DNA from: Clostridiales bacterium
GTDB taxonomy: Bacteria; Bacillota; Clostridia; Oscillospirales; CAG-272
Assembly (NCBI GenBank): GCA_016280525.1
Contig: JAEEGW010000127.1
Location: 1 to 5,981 of the forward strand
Direction of reading: 5' to 3'
DNA length: 5,981 nt
Made by a program: the position numbers and the translations under genes. Within the stretch, counting starts at the first letter, position 1. Every line of letters begins with the position of its first letter. Below are positions 5,002 to 5,981 of this stretch, one piece after another. The notes beneath the pieces are model-generated. The model was given only the letters and a program-made list of their open reading frames with translations. It was not told where the DNA came from and did no database searches.

Positions 5002-5981
5002 AATATGTAAATTTTACGAACACGGTAGACGGGCCTTTTGATCTGCCGTAGGCGTACGATACGCCCGCCAGACCTTTTTCTAAAAATATCCGGTTCATCG
5101 CGTCCTTTAACCCGTCGTATACCGTATCGAGCTTCTCAAAATCCACTTTGAGCCTGATCTCCGCGTCGCCGCGCATATACGCCTCGTACGCCTTGTTTGC
5201 TATCTCCTCAGCCGTTTCCGCCGTCAGGCCGTTATATATGAAATAGTTGTATTCCGTTGCGGTGCAGACCGGCAGCGTCACGGACGTGTTTGTCTGATGC
5301 GACCTTAAAAGCTCGTCCGTGGTTATGCAGAAATAGTTGTAGGTAAGATAATCCTTTATCCTCTCGGGGTCCACCGGGTCGCCCCACGTCGTATCCACGT
5401 AATAGTAATCGTCGCCGAGAAGGACGAGGTCGTAATAATGAACGTCGCCGTCGGTGTCCCCACCTTTTACGGTAAACGTCTGTATGCCGAGCCGCAGCGC
5501 CAGATACTGCGTTGCGCGCGCGTAGCCGATACATATAGCGCGGCAGTCCAGAAGCGGACCTATTGCCGAAGCGGAGCGGTAGACCGCTTCGTTAAAAATA
5601 TTGTTGTCATAGTCCTCGCTTGCCTCGTCCGCGTATTTGGTGCGGTTTATTATGTATTCGTACAGCGCGATCAGCTTTTCATAGTCCGTCAGCTCTTCTT
5701 TTATTTCGCTTTGAAGAAATTCGCTATATGCATAGTTAAGCTCCCTGGCCGTGTTTTCAGCCTGTTCAAGCGTGAAAACGTAATCGAATATAAGTTTATT
5801 GCCCTCGATCTTCGGCGTCTCGGAGAGATAGAAAAGCTCGGGTGAATCAAAGAAAACGCACTCGTATATATATTTCGCCGTGTCCGCGTCGGGCAGCATG
5901 ACGTATTCCGCATAGCACAGCGCGGCGACAAGAACTTCGTTATACAGCCTGCGTTTTTCTTTGTTCAGCGTTGACCACGCG
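5000..5981 (-). CDS. Transglutaminase-like (papain-fold) protein, N-terminus cut off by window edge
   Basis: The frame is open from the right edge to TAA at 5002-5000, giving 326 codons; the true start is outside the window. ATG at 5899 is internal, because the 27 codons before it (LNKEKRRLYNEVLVAALCYA and so on) read as one continuous domain with what follows. The core is a transglutaminase-like domain. The nucleophile region DCRAICIGYARATQYLALRL has its cysteine at 5533-5531, the histidine in GDVHYYDLVL is at 5440-5438, and the aspartate in YYYVDTTWGDP is at 5395-5393. The Cys-His-Asp triad is therefore intact, suggesting protease, amidase or cross-linking activity. A DSPELFYL segment before it and a C-terminal tail of about 100 residues ending in VFVKFTY resemble Clostridia transglutaminase-domain proteins that are often exported or cell-wall linked. 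A signal peptide, if present, would be upstream. It converges on the two-component operon. The substrate is unknown. Confidence 0.9.
   Translation of the reverse strand, partial: AWSTLNKEKRRLYNEVLVAALCYAEYVMLPDADTAKYIYECVFFDSPELFYLSETPKIEGNKLIFDYVFTLEQAENTARELNYAYSEFLQSEIKEELTDYEKLIALYEYIINRTKYADEASEDYDNNIFNEAVYRSASAIGPLLDCRAICIGYARATQYLALRLGIQTFTVKGGDTDGDVHYYDLVLLGDDYYYVDTTWGDPVDPERIKDYLTYNYFCITTDELLRSHQTNTSVTLPVCTATEYNYFIYNGLTAETAEEIANKAYEAYMRGDAEIRLKVDFEKLDTVYDGLKDAMNRIFLEKGLAGVSYAYGRSKGPSTVFVKFTY

Noticed and set aside
5438..5845. Plus-strand 135-codon open frame, and minus-strand alternative frames at 5232-5534 and 5701-5931
   Set aside because: All overlap the transglutaminase-like gene, whose catalytic triad and continuous frame make it the real gene.

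Overview
The window looks like chromosomal DNA from an anaerobic, gut-type Clostridia (Oscillospirales/Ruminococcaceae-like). This is an inference from the GGGAGG-type ribosome-binding sites, canonical sigma-A promoters, frequent AUA isoleucine codons in moderately GC-rich genes, a NarL-type two-component system without membrane segments, and a palindrome-rich intergenic repeat of a style I remember from such genomes. There is no rRNA or tRNA gene, CRISPR array or transposase.

Layout. (1) Bases 1-2066, minus strand: the first 688 codons of a large gene that runs off the left edge. It encodes an XRE-type helix-turn-helix, then a cupin, then an AMP-forming acyl-CoA synthetase of the medium-chain (ACSM-like) type. 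(2) Bases 2067-2243: a compact divergent control region. Each strand has a near-consensus promoter, and a 19-bp imperfect palindrome overlaps the plus-strand -35 box. (3) Bases 2244-4700, plus strand: a tight three-gene operon. It encodes a kinase-like protein without catalytic boxes, a soluble PAS/HisKA_3-type histidine kinase joined to it by an ATGA overlap, and a NarL/LuxR-type response regulator 4 nt further on. (4) Bases 4701-4999: non-coding. It holds a degenerate hairpin, a roughly 204-bp MITE-like palindromic repeat with imperfect terminal inverted repeats, and a strong terminator. (5) Bases 5000-5981, minus strand: the C-terminal 326 codons of a transglutaminase-like protein whose start lies beyond the right edge.

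How the parts may work together. The synthetase probably activates a carboxylic acid to its CoA thioester, and its N-terminal XRE-cupin module suggests ligand sensing or regulation in the same polypeptide. The divergent operon is a complete cytoplasmic phosphorelay (kinase plus regulator) with an extra pseudokinase-like partner. Shared control DNA makes cross-regulation plausible, but nothing in the sequence proves it. The transglutaminase-like gene converges on the operon and appears to share its terminator.

The most interesting items are the XRE-cupin-synthetase fusion facing a membrane-free two-component system with a non-catalytic partner, and the MITE-like element between two copies of a terminator-arm sequence. 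I see no evidence for a wholly new type of system.
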